Assembly (NCBI GenBank): GCA_963971575.1
Contig: OZ020611.1
Coordinates: 181,042,071 to 181,106,070 of the forward strand
From: Liopterus haemorrhoidalis
Lineage: Eukaryota > Arthropoda > Insecta > Coleoptera > Dytiscidae
Direction: 5' to 3'
Length of the DNA: 64,000 nt
Shown here piece by piece: positions 1 through 10,899 of this stretch; position 1 is the stretch's first letter; each line of letters opens with the position of its first letter. A program made the position numbers and the translations under genes. The notes beneath the pieces were generated by a model, which did not search any database, was not told the origin of the DNA, and saw nothing but the letters and a program-made list of their open reading frames with translations.

Positions 1-1160
1 TTATGTTAAATGCCTTTTATTGAATTATGAGTTTTACTATAGGGTGTAGTGAGATGAAAAAATGGTATACCGAGTTATCAAAACTTTATTAATTTTCAAA
101 TTTTGGTACACTTAACTGTAATGCCAATGCACAAATAAGAGTGGCACAAAAAGCTTAATGAGGAGTGTTATCTCCTCGAACTCTCAATACTTTTCAGAGA
201 TGCTTGAGCATACTTTGAATGAAGCTAGTCATCTCTACTATCCGATGGTTTTTCTATTCTCCTCCGAGAGCTGAAGGTTTGAGTCACTGGTGCCCGATAT
301 ATAACGTGTTATTCAAGGGTATCTCAAAGGTTTCTGATTGGATTTACTTCTGAGCTGGAACTTGAGCACCGTAATTGACTAATTCCCACTTCATCAAGAG
401 CTATGGTCACAATTCTCGCTACAAGTGGACGTTAATTGTTGGGCATTAAGGTAAATTTATTGCCAATATATGAAAAATTATGTATAGGGTGGTCTAAACA
501 GTCTTAGATGTGCTTTTCTGCAGTCAAAACACCGTTCTTAATAAAAACAAGCTCGGCATAAGAGTCAATGCACTCTAATGCTTGTCTAAATCATAATTTT
601 ACTACCACCGCATGGATATGTTATATTTGCGCTTTCAGTGCGACCTTTTTACATTTAAGTGGGGGGATCCTTTGATTACATTTTAATTCAATCAGTAACA
701 ATCTAGCACTCGAACCAACCGTGTTTCGGGTTAATATTCGTCCACTCAGCGCGACCTGTAGCGACCCTGCTTCGGTCTCTTTTGCATTGTTGCAGTTTAC
801 GTCTCGTGTCTTAGTGTTTGTTCTATGTTAATTTGCGAATACAGCTTGGACTTATTAAGTATATCAAACGCGGCTGTGTGTCCAACCTTTCCATTCAGAT
901 ATTTAAATAGCCTTCCGAAGTACTGTAGCACCAGTCAAATGTTTGTAGAGAATAGGATAACAGATAGTTGGGGTATGTTGCGTAAACGAATTTATTCTTT
1001 ACGCAGCAGACTGTGGCTGTCAACCAACAAATTTGTTATAAATTGTATTGATAACGATGCTGTCTTCAGCAACTACTGGTGCAGACTATTCGTACCTAAA
1101 TAAATCTGTGATTTGTATTGGTATGCGGCCGTCCAAACCAGTAGTTGAAATTGTATGTCT
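1..1160. other. No gene recognised
   Basis: This is AT-rich DNA with only short, unconvincing open frames. A patch around 690-830 is richer in CpG than its surroundings, but I could attach no motif to it. Confidence 0.4.
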
Positions 1161-1162
1161 TA

Positions 1163-1421
1163 GGCCCGGTCTTTCCACCTTCAGATAAAGTTTCAGGTAA
1201 CTATCTGACAGAAAAGGTAATTTGTAACTTCATCTGCTGAATAAATGTCAATACCAGTCAGTGAATCCAATACGTCAGTCTCATTATCTGTTAGATAACT
1301 ATCCGATAGATACATTTGTATAGAAAGAAGGGATGACATTTACTCAGCAGATGAAGTTACAAATAACCTTATCTGTCAGATAGTTACCTGGAACTTTATC
1401 TGAAGGTGGAAAAACCGGGCC
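1163..1421. mobile_element. MITE, family A, copy 1 (259 bp, TA-flanked)
   Basis: The ends are inverted copies: the left begins GGCCCGGTCTTTCCACCTTC and the right is its near-complement ending in CCGGGCC. A TA dinucleotide lies directly outside both ends, as expected for the target duplication of a Tc1/mariner-type transposase. The inversion continues inward through an ATCTGACAG / CTGTCAGAT block, so much of the element can fold into one hairpin. It has no coding capacity. A second copy of the same length lies at 46217-46475, which shows that this is a dispersed family. Confidence 0.85.
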
Positions 1422-1423
1422 TA

Positions 1424-1562
1424 AATGTATTTATTATTTTGTTATCTTGTCTATTTTGTTATATTGTATTACTTGTCTATATGTTATTATGTATGGTTTA
1501 TATCTGTTTTTGTAATTTTTGGCCTAGTTGCCGGCAAATAAATTAATAATAATAATAATAAT
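1424..1562 (+). mobile_element. LINE 3' tail with (AAT)n end
   Basis: A T-rich stretch runs into GGCCTAGTTGCC, then a polyadenylation-like AAATAAATT and an (AAT)n run. This is the usual look of the 3' untranslated end of Jockey/CR1-type LINEs in insects. No coding sequence remains. It begins directly at the right end of the adjacent MITE, so the MITE may have landed in the LINE tail. The assignment rests on resemblance only. Confidence 0.45.
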
Positions 1563-1589
1563 AAACATACTTTCAATGCTTTTAGAACA

Positions 1590-1985
1590 TGGGTTTAGTT
1601 GCGTCCAGTAGTCCAAAGACTCTTGGACGAACTGCATTTTTTTAACTCAACGATTTACGAGTGAAACCGGACAAGATCTAGGTCTTCTGGATACAAGCCC
1701 TTGTTTCTGCTACTTTATTTGGACAATTCGTGGTTATATTATTAAATTTCGATCTTCTTGACGTGCGAGAAAATGAAATGGCAAGTAATGATCTCGTGGA
1801 GCAGCTAGGATAAGGGATAGGTCATCTCGAGAGCTTGTGGCTCGTGGATGACCTGAACCTAGTTGTACTGTGTAGCGACCAGTTCGTTGAAGACGCTTTA
1901 TAGCGTAATAAATACCGCGGTCATTTTCAGGTAACGATGCAGCTCGTGAAATATCTTCGGACCGCATTTTTATTTTCTTGAACAA
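1590..1985 (-). pseudogene. Tc1-like transposase, N-terminal relic
   Basis: The minus-strand frame from 1985 to 1734 encodes an 83-residue segment with the second helix-turn-helix and AT-hook-like region of Tc1 transposases: AIKRLQRTGRYTVQLGSGHP followed by RATSSRDD. Further downstream on the minus strand (about 1690-1600) another frame continues with RRPRSCPVSL and MQFVQESLDYW, matching the part of Tc1 proteins just before the catalytic core. At least one frameshift and one stop separate the two parts. The DDE catalytic residues are absent, so it is inactive. I saw no paired terminal repeats. Confidence 0.7.
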
Positions 1986-1989
1986 AAAA

Positions 1990-2695
1990 CACTTGCAGAA
2001 GTTTAAAAAAACCTGTGGGTAATTACAAGTTGTAGTTATAGAACTAGTAGTTGTTTTTGTTGAGTTCTTTTGCTGAGGATGTTCGCCGAAGAAAAAACTA
2101 ACTGTAGTAATTTATATATGGAGGGTAAATAAACCAATCAGTGCAAGTCAATAAACATTGAAAATGAGATAGTAAAGTATTTTAAAAAGTAGTTGTTTTG
2201 CTGTTGACCAATGCTTGTAAAGATGCTTAAAAACAGAGAAATATATTTATTAAAAGATAACATACAAATAAACTTAACTATATGAAATATATAACAAAAT
2301 AGCTTTGTGTTTTTCAATGAAAAATTTAATTAAATCAAAATATTCCAACTTATGTCTTATGGTCACTGAAAATTTTGAACAAGTCAACCTATATATTATT
2401 CTGGATTACCAATTTTAGTGCCATTCCTTGCAATAAGGTTGATTTGATTTGAATTTGAAGGCTCATGTTCTCTGATTTATTGTAAGCAAACTTCTGTAAA
2501 ATGAATCGAATTGCAGCGGAATAAAACGTAGTAGATTAAAGATGTACTTCTTTTTAATTTCCATCACGGGTGTAGGCTTTGCTTCGTTCAGATTCTGCAA
2601 AAAATGGCGGCAAAAATTTACTACGAAGTACAATAAGTATAAGTAGCTTTCACAATAGAATAAAATAACTCGAAACATATTTGTAGAATGAAGCC
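1990..2695. other. No gene recognised
   Basis: AT-rich sequence with short open frames only. I see nothing to annotate. Confidence 0.4.
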
Positions 2696-2697
2696 TA

Positions 2698-3213
2698 AAG
2701 CTGCATTCATAGCTCTTAAATTAGTCGACTATATACTATGACTTGTGCACTGTTAATTATCACTAAAAGTTTGTCATATGGTAACGCAAGCTACCATTCA
2801 CAAAAAAATTTAATGGACTATGCGCTATCGATTGTAGTTAGTGCGTTGTTTTCATCAGACAGACATATAAACGCACATAAGCTATCTCACTTTACATAAT
2901 CTAAAAAATACTGTCGCACAAATTTCAATAAATTTCAATTATCGTAAAACGAGAAAAAATTGCCGTAGTTGCGGTTATAATTTTGTTATTTAAATTTAGT
3001 AAGAAATAACGATCTTCCTGATGACGGGTTCGCAAAAAGTCACCAATGCATTTATTCCATCGTAGTTGGTTTGAAAAAACATAGATGTCATAACATTCGT
3101 TAGGCATTAATTTTTAGCTGTAAACGCTTTCGTTAAACGTTAAAATTATCTACTAACTTTACCCACAATGCATAGTCTATACTGAATTAATTTTGGAACT
3201 GTGGACGCAGCTT
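2698..3213. mobile_element. MITE, family B (516 bp, TA-flanked)
   Basis: Imperfect terminal inverted repeats about 50 bp long begin AAGCTGCATTCATAGCTC on the left and, read from the opposite strand, AAGCTGCGTCCACAGTTCC on the right. A TA sits immediately outside both ends (2696-2697 and 3214-3215). There is no coding sequence. The terminal AAGCTGC is shared with the shorter element at 61673-61887, which suggests the same or a related transposase moved both. Confidence 0.75.
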
Positions 3214-3300
3214 TAGCTAGAATTTGTCGCATTTTACGCATATATGCGTTGATTGGTTTACAAGATAGCATCTATATGGCAATTTGCTTATTTACAACTA

Positions 3301-3983
3301 CGCGGGTCGTCTCAAAAGTAAGTTACACTATTTTTTTTAATGCGTGCGGTTGGCGGGAAAAGTCTGGGAGTCTCAGAGAATTTGCGTCTAGATGTAGTGG
3401 CAGCACTGTAAAACTTCTATGCGCGTGCGTTGATCGATCCGGCAGTCAGGCTCCAACCACTATGGAGACTCCACTTGCTCCTACCGCCGATTGCGAAGTT
3501 CGTTGTGTTATTCGCTTTTTGACGGCAAAAAATAAAAATGCTACTGAAATTCATTGCGAGTTGTGTAGTGTTAGAAGACGTTATGTTAAGGCCAATATCG
3601 CCCGCACGCTGCTCGTCATACTCAAGACCTGCTTGACGAATTTCTATGGGATGTTTTCGGACATCCGCTTTACTCCCTGACCTTGCACCAAGTGACTTCC
3701 ACCTGTTTCAACAGTCGAAGCAGCATCTTGGGGGAAGACGCTTCACAAACGAGGATAATTTGAAACAAGAAGTTGAAAGATGTGTAACCTGTATGGCGGC
3801 CGAATGGTATGATACTGGATTGTAAAAACTTTTACCATGGTACCAAAAATATATTGAAAAACAAGGTGATTATGTAGAAAAATAAGTTCAATATGTACTT
3901 TTCGAAATATACTTTTTTTTAAATTTTTTACTTTTATTTATTTTTTATAAAAATAGTGTAACTTACATTTGAGATGACCCTCG
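3301..3983 (+). mobile_element. mariner-like element, internal deletion derivative (683 bp)
   Basis: The terminal inverted repeats are about 30 bp: CGCGGGTCGTCTCAAAAGTA on the left, and CGAGGGTCATCTCAAATGTA at the right when read from the other strand. Both ends are flanked by TA. Intact mariners are about 1.3 kb, so roughly half is missing. The deletion removes the middle of the transposase but leaves both ends and the N- and C-terminal coding pieces, the usual product of incomplete repair after excision. It could be moved only by a transposase supplied elsewhere. Confidence 0.9.
3462..3885 (+). pseudogene. mariner transposase, N- and C-terminal pieces
   Basis: From the ATG at 3462 the frame carries the first helix-turn-helix of mariner transposases (CEVRCVIRFLTAKNKNATEI). 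It breaks at about 3590. A second frame then carries the end of the catalytic domain, with YSPDLAPSDFHLFQQSKQHL containing the last catalytic Asp of the DD34D triad, followed by the typical C-terminus with WYQKYIEKQGDYVEK and a TAA at 3883-3885. The first two catalytic Asp residues are deleted and an in-frame stop lies before the last block, so no active enzyme is possible. Confidence 0.85.
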
Positions 3984-3985
3984 TA

Positions 3986-4640
3986 CATTACAATGTTTTC
4001 TACACAAAAATATTTAGTTAAAGTAAATTTTAAAATTTTATTATTTAGTAAGAAACATTTGCTGCAAATTTTGATCTTAAGATTGATATTAATATTATTT
4101 CAGATGGTTAGTTTCGTATAAGAAACTAACCGCCTTAATAAAATGAATGATACTTTTTTTTTTCTCGAAAACAATTATTTTGGGCCTTAAAGAGCTAATG
4201 AATTATTTCTTTATAATATTATTGTTAAGTTAAGTTTTCAATTCTTTAATTCTATTTCTTTTAAAAGAAAAAACACAATTTTCTTACGTACTTCTTCATA
4301 GGTTTGGTCCAACTAAGGACATCTATCGGTTCTTTATTGAATTTTATGTTAACATAATCAACAGACCGACCGCATTTGACAAGATTATCATTGTCTAATT
4401 ATCAACTGATAACAACGAGCGAAGTTACCAAGCGAAAAAAGATACCACGTGTGTTTTAACCTGGAACAGTGTTTTTCTTCCAGGCTTTATTTCAGGAAAT
4501 ACTACGGGGATTTACCTACTGCTTACCACCACCGAATTGTGTTTTCGGTGTATAAACTCTTGTGCGTTATCACGAAAAAACGCATGTATTTTACGGATTT
4601 GGCTGCACCTCAGTGCCCGAACCGTGTGTAAATTATTGTT
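3986..4640. other. No gene recognised
   Basis: AT-rich DNA with homopolymer runs. It may hold sequence upstream of the candidate exon at 4781, but I see no convincing promoter element. Confidence 0.35.
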
Positions 4641-4780
4641 TATTACGGCCTTACGACCCGTAATTAGTCTGTTAATTTAAATCGCTTTTGTCAGTGCTAC
4701 AATCTGACAGATTATTTTAGTGCAAAATAATAATTATTGTGTGTGAAAATTGCATCGGCTGTTGTACCTACGACACCCTA

Positions 4781-4860
4781 ATGGTGCAACCTTCTTCAGC
4801 AGATCAGCTTATCCCTTCAACCGAAGAGATATCATCCCCACCAGAGGACCTAGGCCCCAG
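4781..4860 (+). CDS. Candidate first coding exon of an unknown host gene
   Basis: An ATG at 4781 opens 26 codons (beginning MVQPSSADQLIPSTEEISSP) plus two bases, ending in CCCCAG followed directly by GTAAGT at 4861, a strong consensus 5' splice donor. The codons are rich in Pro, Ser and Glu, and the stretch is more GC-balanced than the DNA around it. The sequence before it (about 4640-4780) would be a 5' untranslated region. I do not recognise the protein, and no matching downstream exon is evident, so a long intron would be required. A chance open stretch next to a donor-like site cannot be excluded. Confidence 0.33.
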
Positions 4861-4866
4861 GTAAGT

Positions 4867-5640
4867 GTCAAAACATTTGTATACTAATGTAAAATTGTAT
4901 AACATGTCTCAATTCCAAGTTACAGTTACATTTGCTATCAGCTGATTTTTATTTAATATTGTTAGTGCAATATATTTATTTGTTTGTTCAACATTCACCA
5001 CTAGTTCTTAATTAATATTGCACTAAAGGTTCGTTTACACTAGTACACTTTTTATAATCATATTTCTAGAGTAAGTTATAAGATTTTGCACTATATTTAT
5101 TGAATTGTATCCGACTACGTACAGTGCCCATTTTTGTACCACACCATATCTTGCCAGGTGTATTTAATCCCAGTGAGTTGAGTCCACGACCTTTTGTGTT
5201 AGGTACGCCGTCGTGTAGGGAATCAAGACCACCGAGAGACACGTCGAGTGTCGACGCGTCCTTACACATTATTTGTGGGTCTGGATTTTACCCCGTCTTT
5301 CCCCAACTAGTCTAGTCTCCTAGAACAGCCCCTAGGAGCAGAAGAGTCTAAAGTCCCCCTCTCTCCTTAAGGTAGAACCGCGTCATCAGAAGACCTGCTC
5401 AACTCACTGCGCGTACGTGGACACCATACAATAAAACCACCCCATTTACAGCGCACTGCGCTACCAACCTTTTATCGCTCTCGCGATTGGTCCTTCGAGT
5501 AAAATCGTTGACCTGTGTAGCTCTGTCGTGACCTACAGTTACGACCAACCGTAGGCGGGTGCTACAAATATAAACTAGTAAAAAAAACTTTGTAAAAAAA
5601 AAAAATAATAAATAATAAAATATGAATCTCTTCATCGTAT
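4867..5640. other. Unclassified block, GC-richer at 5095-5580
   Basis: The 5095-5580 part is clearly less AT-rich than its surroundings and holds no long convincing frame. It contains an AATAAAA signal near 5430 and a phrase at about 5482 (GATTGGTCCTTCGAG) that resembles leader sequence after the LTR in some insect LTR retrotransposons. An LTR-plus-leader remnant is possible, but I could not pair the LTR or find a primer-binding site. Confidence 0.25.
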
Positions 5641-5650
5641 TAATATTTTA

Positions 5651-6196
5651 TAGACCGGGAACTCATGACATTTTTGGTCTCCGATTTCATACAGCATGCC
5701 TTTTGGAGGAGAGAATATTTACCCTGTGACAACAAAAAAGGGATGGTACTAAACCCCTGCACGCTTTCCGTTCATAGGGAAAATTGCATTTCCACTTGCA
5801 CAAAATTTTTGTGTTTTTCTCTGATTTAATATTGCTTGCCTTTTGTCAAAAGAAAGTTATAACAAATTTAAAGTCTTTTAATTATAGGCATGCTGTATGA
5901 AAACGCGGAAAATCATATGACCGTTTGAGCCCTTTGGGACCCTCCGAATCGCATGCATATATTTAAAAGACTTTAAATTTGTTATAACTTTCTTTTGACA
6001 AAAGGCAAGCAATATTAAATCAGAGAAAAGCACAAAAATTTTGTGTTTAAGTGGAAATGCAATTTTCTCTATGGCCGGAAAGCGTGCAGGGGTTTAGTAC
6101 CATCTCTTTTTTGTTGTCACAGGGTAAATATTCTCTCCTCCAAAAGGCATGCTGTTTGAAATCGGAGACCAAAAACTGGCATGAGCTCCTGGTCTA
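5651..6196. mobile_element. Foldback-type element with ~240-bp inverted arms
   Basis: The left arm (5651-5890) and right arm (about 5951-6196) are near-perfect inverted copies. Both carry, in opposite orientation, GGAGGAGAGAATATTTACCC, a long AAAGTTATAACAAATTTAAAG block and outer TAGACC / GGTCTA termini. A spacer of about 60 bp separates them. The spacer opens with GGCATGCTGTATGAAA, which resembles part of the arm (GGCATGCTGTTTGAAA), so it may be a leftover of a longer arm. No protein is encoded. The arms are far longer than normal MITE ends and fit a foldback or long-TIR non-autonomous DNA transposon. The target duplication is unclear. Confidence 0.85.
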
Positions 6197-6199
6197 TTA

Positions 6200-7430
6200 A
6201 TCAGCCTGCAAAATGAAAAACATTTAGTTAAACCAGTTAAAACATAAAACTAATAATAATTGTAATAAATAATAACAGAATTGTAATAATAAACAACCAC
6301 TTGAATGTTAACAATTATTGTATTTCATATCAATAACATTTTATTGTACTATAATTTTATGATCTCCAATCAGTAGGGATTTTTTTTAATTACACTCTAG
6401 GTATTGATTACCAAAATTCATCAAACAGATTGAAATGTTGCATTAAAGGATTCCAATATCCCTTTAATTGGCTATATCCATCCCTATAACATGCAGTGCA
6501 CTATTGATGCGTGCACTACATATTGGTGCATACATGCCTACGTGTATGTTCGTGAGTGTGCCTATGGACTCTGCAAACTATGCGTTATAGTAAACATAAT
6601 AATGTAGAAGTTCGCCCTTAGAACTGTGAGTTAGTTATACGGATAGTAAATATATAATTTGCTCTATATAGTCAATGAACTGTAAGACTATAATCTTGAT
6701 ATATAGTATGATGCATTTGCACAAATTGTACAAACAGAAATGAACGAAATAATGCATTGGCAAAAATAAAGTGTAGAGTGTTCAGTCGTAACTTATATTA
6801 ATTTATCACTTTTATCTCAAAAAACTATCTAAAAACTACCACGAAATAATAACTCGTATACATGTTACTGTAATAACCAGAGAAATTTTACCGAATTGGT
6901 GTACATATTTAGAAAACTGATAATCATGACGGTTGTTCGATCCATGTTATGCTGGTTTTACATTAGGCTAGTAAACAGGATAGTTATTAGGTCTAGTAGC
7001 TAGCCCTTTCACTATATTGCACCGTTACTAAGATAGTAGATGTTTACGCACAACACAGTACAACCCTGTCACGTCGACTCAACTATCCATAATATTTTTA
7101 GGGTTAAAACGAACAAAATGTACTATTAGGGTTAGAGGCGAGTCCACCGAATGCAGACGAGCCTTTTTGGACCTGATTTTTCCGTATCTACTAGGGTAGT
7201 TTAATTTTCCTGGTTGCGGTTACAATTTTCTCACGGTTTCACAATTCTCTATCATTATAATAGTTATATTTATGTATAAAATTATTAAAAACTATCCTTA
7301 CAAAGAAGGGTAAATTCTGCAAAGTTAAATTAGACCTTTTTTTTTAATTTAAAGAACTACAACATTAAACATTAAAAAACTGTACGTTGGATTTGTAAAA
7401 TTCTATAATAATCCTTTATTCAATTTAAAA
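6200..7430. other. No gene recognised
   Basis: AT-rich DNA with scattered short frames. A somewhat GC-richer phrase at 7125-7215 has no recognisable match. Confidence 0.4.
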
Positions 7431-7439
7431 TAATTTACA

Positions 7440-8130
7440 AGTTATGTCAAACAGGATAAGTATATGAAAACAAAGTTTACAAGTAAACTATTATATAACA
7501 ATACAATAAATTCAAGCGAACCATTTAGATATCTTGAACAGAATACTAGGCTTGTGTGGCAAGCAATTTTTTAAAAATATATTTAAATTTCTTTGCATTT
7601 ATATTTTCCTCATGGGCGGGTATTTTGTTAAAAATATTGAATCCAGTATACATGCTTGTCGTTACTTCCAGTCATGACTGAGGCACAGTTAGCTTTTCTT
7701 TGATTCGTACGTTATAAATATGAGATTCTTTGCGCATACAAATATTTCCACATTTTTTCCTTATTTCCATGGCTTGAAGAAATACGCATGAAATGTGAGT
7801 ATATTCAATTTCTTGAAAATTAGTCTGCAGGATACAGTTGTTGGTGCATTTATAATAGGCCTGGCTGCCTTTTTCTGGAGTAGAAGTATCATTTCCGCCT
7901 TTGATGAACTTCCCCAGATTGACAAACTATAAGCCATGACTGAATGAAATAGCGAATAGTATGTTCTCTGGGCCAATTTTTGATTTGATATCTTCCTTAC
8001 TCGTCGTATGGCATAAATGGTTTTGTTTAGTTTTCCATTATATCGATGTAGTATTTCCATGATAATCCAGAACTAGACGTAGGCCCAAAAAGTCTCCAAT
8101 GTTGGACCTGGGTTTTTTCTGTTGGATGTG
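7440..8130 (-). pseudogene. Jockey-like LINE reverse transcriptase, C-terminal relic
   Basis: On the minus strand the pieces read in the order found after the polymerase core of Jockey-type LINEs: FLGLRLVLDYHG (where most families have FLGL.LD..L.W), then, after a frameshift, IYAIRRVRK, SLFHSVMAYSLSIWGSSSKA and LLLQKKAARPIINAP, then FNIFNKIPAHEENINAKKFK and FKKLLAT near 7640-7560. Several stops and at least one frameshift are present. Endonuclease and polymerase core are missing, so this is a 5'-truncated, inactive copy. Confidence 0.75.
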
Positions 8131-8239
8131 AAGACCATCTCTTAGATTTTCTTTATTTGAGAACCGATAAACAAATATATAAAATATGTAATTTATCAAC
8201 AACGTATTTGAATTGCTCGTATCAACGTGCATCCGTAGT

Positions 8240-9130
8240 TTTATCTTCGTTTGTTATATTTGGTATATTGAACCATACGTTTCTCTAACCGTCATCGGCC
8301 ATCTAAATTCTCGCCGAGTATAAAGAACTTTTTTCGAAGTAATATTTTGGGAACGGTTTCCGAACTGTGGGACATAGCTAATAGTTTGCGTATCAATATA
8401 CACTAGCCTCCACAGAAAATAATTTTAACCCTTTAATTCAAACGATTGGAATTAACTACAAGTCGACATATTGTCACTGTCATTCTGATTCTATTTGCAG
8501 TCTCTATTATGAAGTCTTCAACTATGAAAAATAATATTGAAATAACGTTCCACTGTTGACTTCCTGTTATGATGTCACATCAAATTTCAATCAAAAGTCA
8601 GTGTCGCGTTTATTTAAATCACAATTTATTGATAAATATGGTGAGATGTGAAAATCCTCAACGTCATAATCTCATTTGTTCGCTGTACTTTAAATCAGAT
8701 CTTATCTATTGATAAATACTCAAATGGTTTGTGAAATTTTATGAATTTTCTCAAAAGGCTCTTTATAAATTTACGTCAGAACATCTTTGAATATCTGACT
8801 TTAAATTTAAAAGTTTGGAAAAATATTTCAAGAGATTTTCGATCGTCGTTTTATAAATATGCGTTTTATGAAAGGACGTGTGCTACATTCTAAACGACAT
8901 TTTGTACTTATTATGAAGCGTGTTTACGGTTTTTGATAATGAAAATTTATTATGCTTTCAAGTTTTTATAAAATAAACTAAATTTCGCAATTTTAAAGAA
9001 ATTTTGAATAAGTTTACTTTTTAATTTACGACAAGAAAATTTACATGCATTTCATCAGCTAGGGATATTGCCACCGGCTACATTATAAGTGACGAATATT
9101 ATTTGGTTTCCGAGATGAGATGACTATGGC
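8240..9130. other. No gene recognised
   Basis: AT-rich DNA without a supported frame or paired repeat. Confidence 0.4.
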
Positions 9131-9136
9131 TTAGAG

Positions 9137-9765
9137 CAGTTGTGTCCAACCTTGTCACATAGACGGACCATATTTAATTCTAGATATGTTTCATGGGTCG
9201 GATTGTATTGGTTGGATCAGAGGCCAAATATTTAAAAATCATTCGAAGACAGGAGTAAGAATGACGAGAATGAATCATTTCTGGAACCGGGTACACGATA
9301 CCGTTAACCGGTTATTACACGCTACCCGTCAATTACCCGTTATTAAAGACGGAAGTGGGCAAGAGGCCCATTAACGGCCCGCTTCCAACTTTCCATTTTT
9401 ACAATCATGAGAAAGGATGTGAAATTTTTTACAACAAAATACTCATAGATAAACAAAAATACTCAAAATATCTCATAATAACACGTTAATAGTTTATTTA
9501 TTACTTAATTTAAAATCAGAACCGGGAACATTCGTAACGGGTTGGGTAGCGGTTACCTGGGTACCCATCTTTATTCCTAGACGAGACGTAGAAATTCCAA
9601 AAGCCCTTGAGAACGGGGGAAGAAATCTTGAAAATCAACTGAGGTCGAGGCGAGGGAAGAAATTCTGAAATTCACTTGAGGATGTGAGCTCGATATTTCG
9701 TGCGGACGTTTGAAACTTATTGTCGGAACAAATTTGGCCCGCGGGCCATAGATTGGACACCACTG
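9137..9765. mobile_element. hAT-type non-autonomous element (629 bp)
   Basis: The ends are inverted: CAGTTGTGTCCAACCTT on the left and, from the other strand, CAGTGGTGTCCAATCTA on the right. The 8 bp outside are GCTTAGAG and GTTTAAAA. These agree at five of eight positions and the differences are all transitions, as expected for an aged 8-bp hAT target duplication. A GGCCCGCGGGCC palindrome lies near the right end. Inside, 9285-9345 and 9535-9575 hold a second pair of partly inverted GGGTAC/GGTTA-rich segments that could be a nested smaller element. Nothing is encoded. Confidence 0.65.
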
Positions 9766-9769
9766 GTTT

Positions 9770-10355
9770 AAAAGTTACTGCAGAAATTACTACTGATTTG
9801 TTCTCTAGTAAGTTTTATTCAAGAAAACCGTAGAAGAGTTCATAAAAGTGACAAAACCAAAGTGATAAAATTTCTTGGTAACCATAAATTATTCGGTTTC
9901 CATATGTTGTTCAGGCAAAAAGTCTGAAATTTTGGGTTCTCATTCTTGTTTTGTAAGCCTTTCCGCATTCGTGTGTGGCATATTTTTTAATTCCTCAGAG
10001 TCCGATCTATTTTTGATAGTTGCATCGATTTTTGCTTGACAGTTGTCGGATATCTTTGTTCTTACTGATTCTCCTTTTACGATTTATTTTAATGGAACCA
10101 AAGATTCAGCATAATATTTTATTTTTGAAAACTATGAGCTGTTGTCAGACTTCAGAATCATACATAAGTATGAGACGTACTATAGCTTGGTTTATCCTGA
10201 TCTTGGTGTTCCTAGACAGGAATTTCGTTTTGAAGAGGAGACCAAGTGCAAAATACGATGCATTAGTAGCTTTAAGAAAGCGAATAGAAATAAAATAGAA
10301 TAAATTTGAAATATGATATGGATGTTTTCCGCATATTTAAAAAAAATATATATAA
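9770..10355. other. No gene recognised
   Basis: AT-rich DNA with short open frames of no recognisable family. Confidence 0.4.
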
Positions 10356-10359
10356 CAAA

Positions 10360-10580
10360 CAAGGAGATGCTACCCCTCACCTTTGCTGTTTAATCTCGTG
10401 CTACAAATAGCTCAAGTTACCAACGACCGTAGTCTACAGCTCAATGGGTACCACAAGATTTTAGAGTAAGCAGATGACCTAGATTATATTGTAAATAAAG
10501 TCAAAGACATAATATACCTAACTGACCTTACTGATGTCAAAGTTGGTAAAGTAGGACTAATCATCAGTAATGAAAAAAAA
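10360..10580 (+). pseudogene. RTE-like LINE reverse transcriptase core fragment
   Basis: The start reads QGDA, the conserved RQGD...LSP region. A frame then gives PLLFNLVLQIAQV, LQLNGYHKILE, a stop, ADDLDYIVNKVKDI and VGKVGLIISNEK. These are the reverse transcriptase blocks around the catalytic YADD in RTE-like LINEs. The Tyr codon of YADD has become TAA, leaving stop-A-D-D, and a frameshift separates QGDA from the rest. Only about 70 residues survive. Plus orientation, inactive. Confidence 0.75.
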
Positions 10581-10799
10581 AAAACACCAAGTATGTATGT
10601 CATTGGTAGTAGACAGTGTTTATACTTCCCAATACCTGGGCACATGATAAATCAGGTGAATCTGGTACAGCAGGAAATTATGAACAGAATTAAAATGTGA
10701 TATTACCAGATTTTTTAGTGCAATTTTTGTTAATTTTCGATATAAAGCAAAAATTAACCTGACCATCCGAGCTGGAAAAATGAACACATTTTATTTTGT

Positions 10800-10881
10800 T
10801 AGTCACACGGGTGTGTGGGGCGTCGCCTGTAATTTTTAAACCTAAAGAGGGTCGCGAGGCGAAAAAGTTTAAGAACCGCTG
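10800..10881. mobile_element. Lone hAT-like terminus
   Basis: The segment holds GGGTCGCGAGGCGAAAAAG and ends TTTAAGAACCGCTG, the typical outer end of many hAT MITEs (CAG.GGTTCTTAAAC read outward-in). I found no partner end upstream, so only one terminus appears to survive, next to the RTE fragment. Confidence 0.45.
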
Positions 10882-10899
10882 CTGCAGATCACAAATATG

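Noticed and set aside
3201..3460. N-terminal extension of the transposase frame at 3201-3680
   Set aside because: The first part lies in the adjacent MITE end, the flank and the mariner terminal repeat; the real ATG is at 3462.
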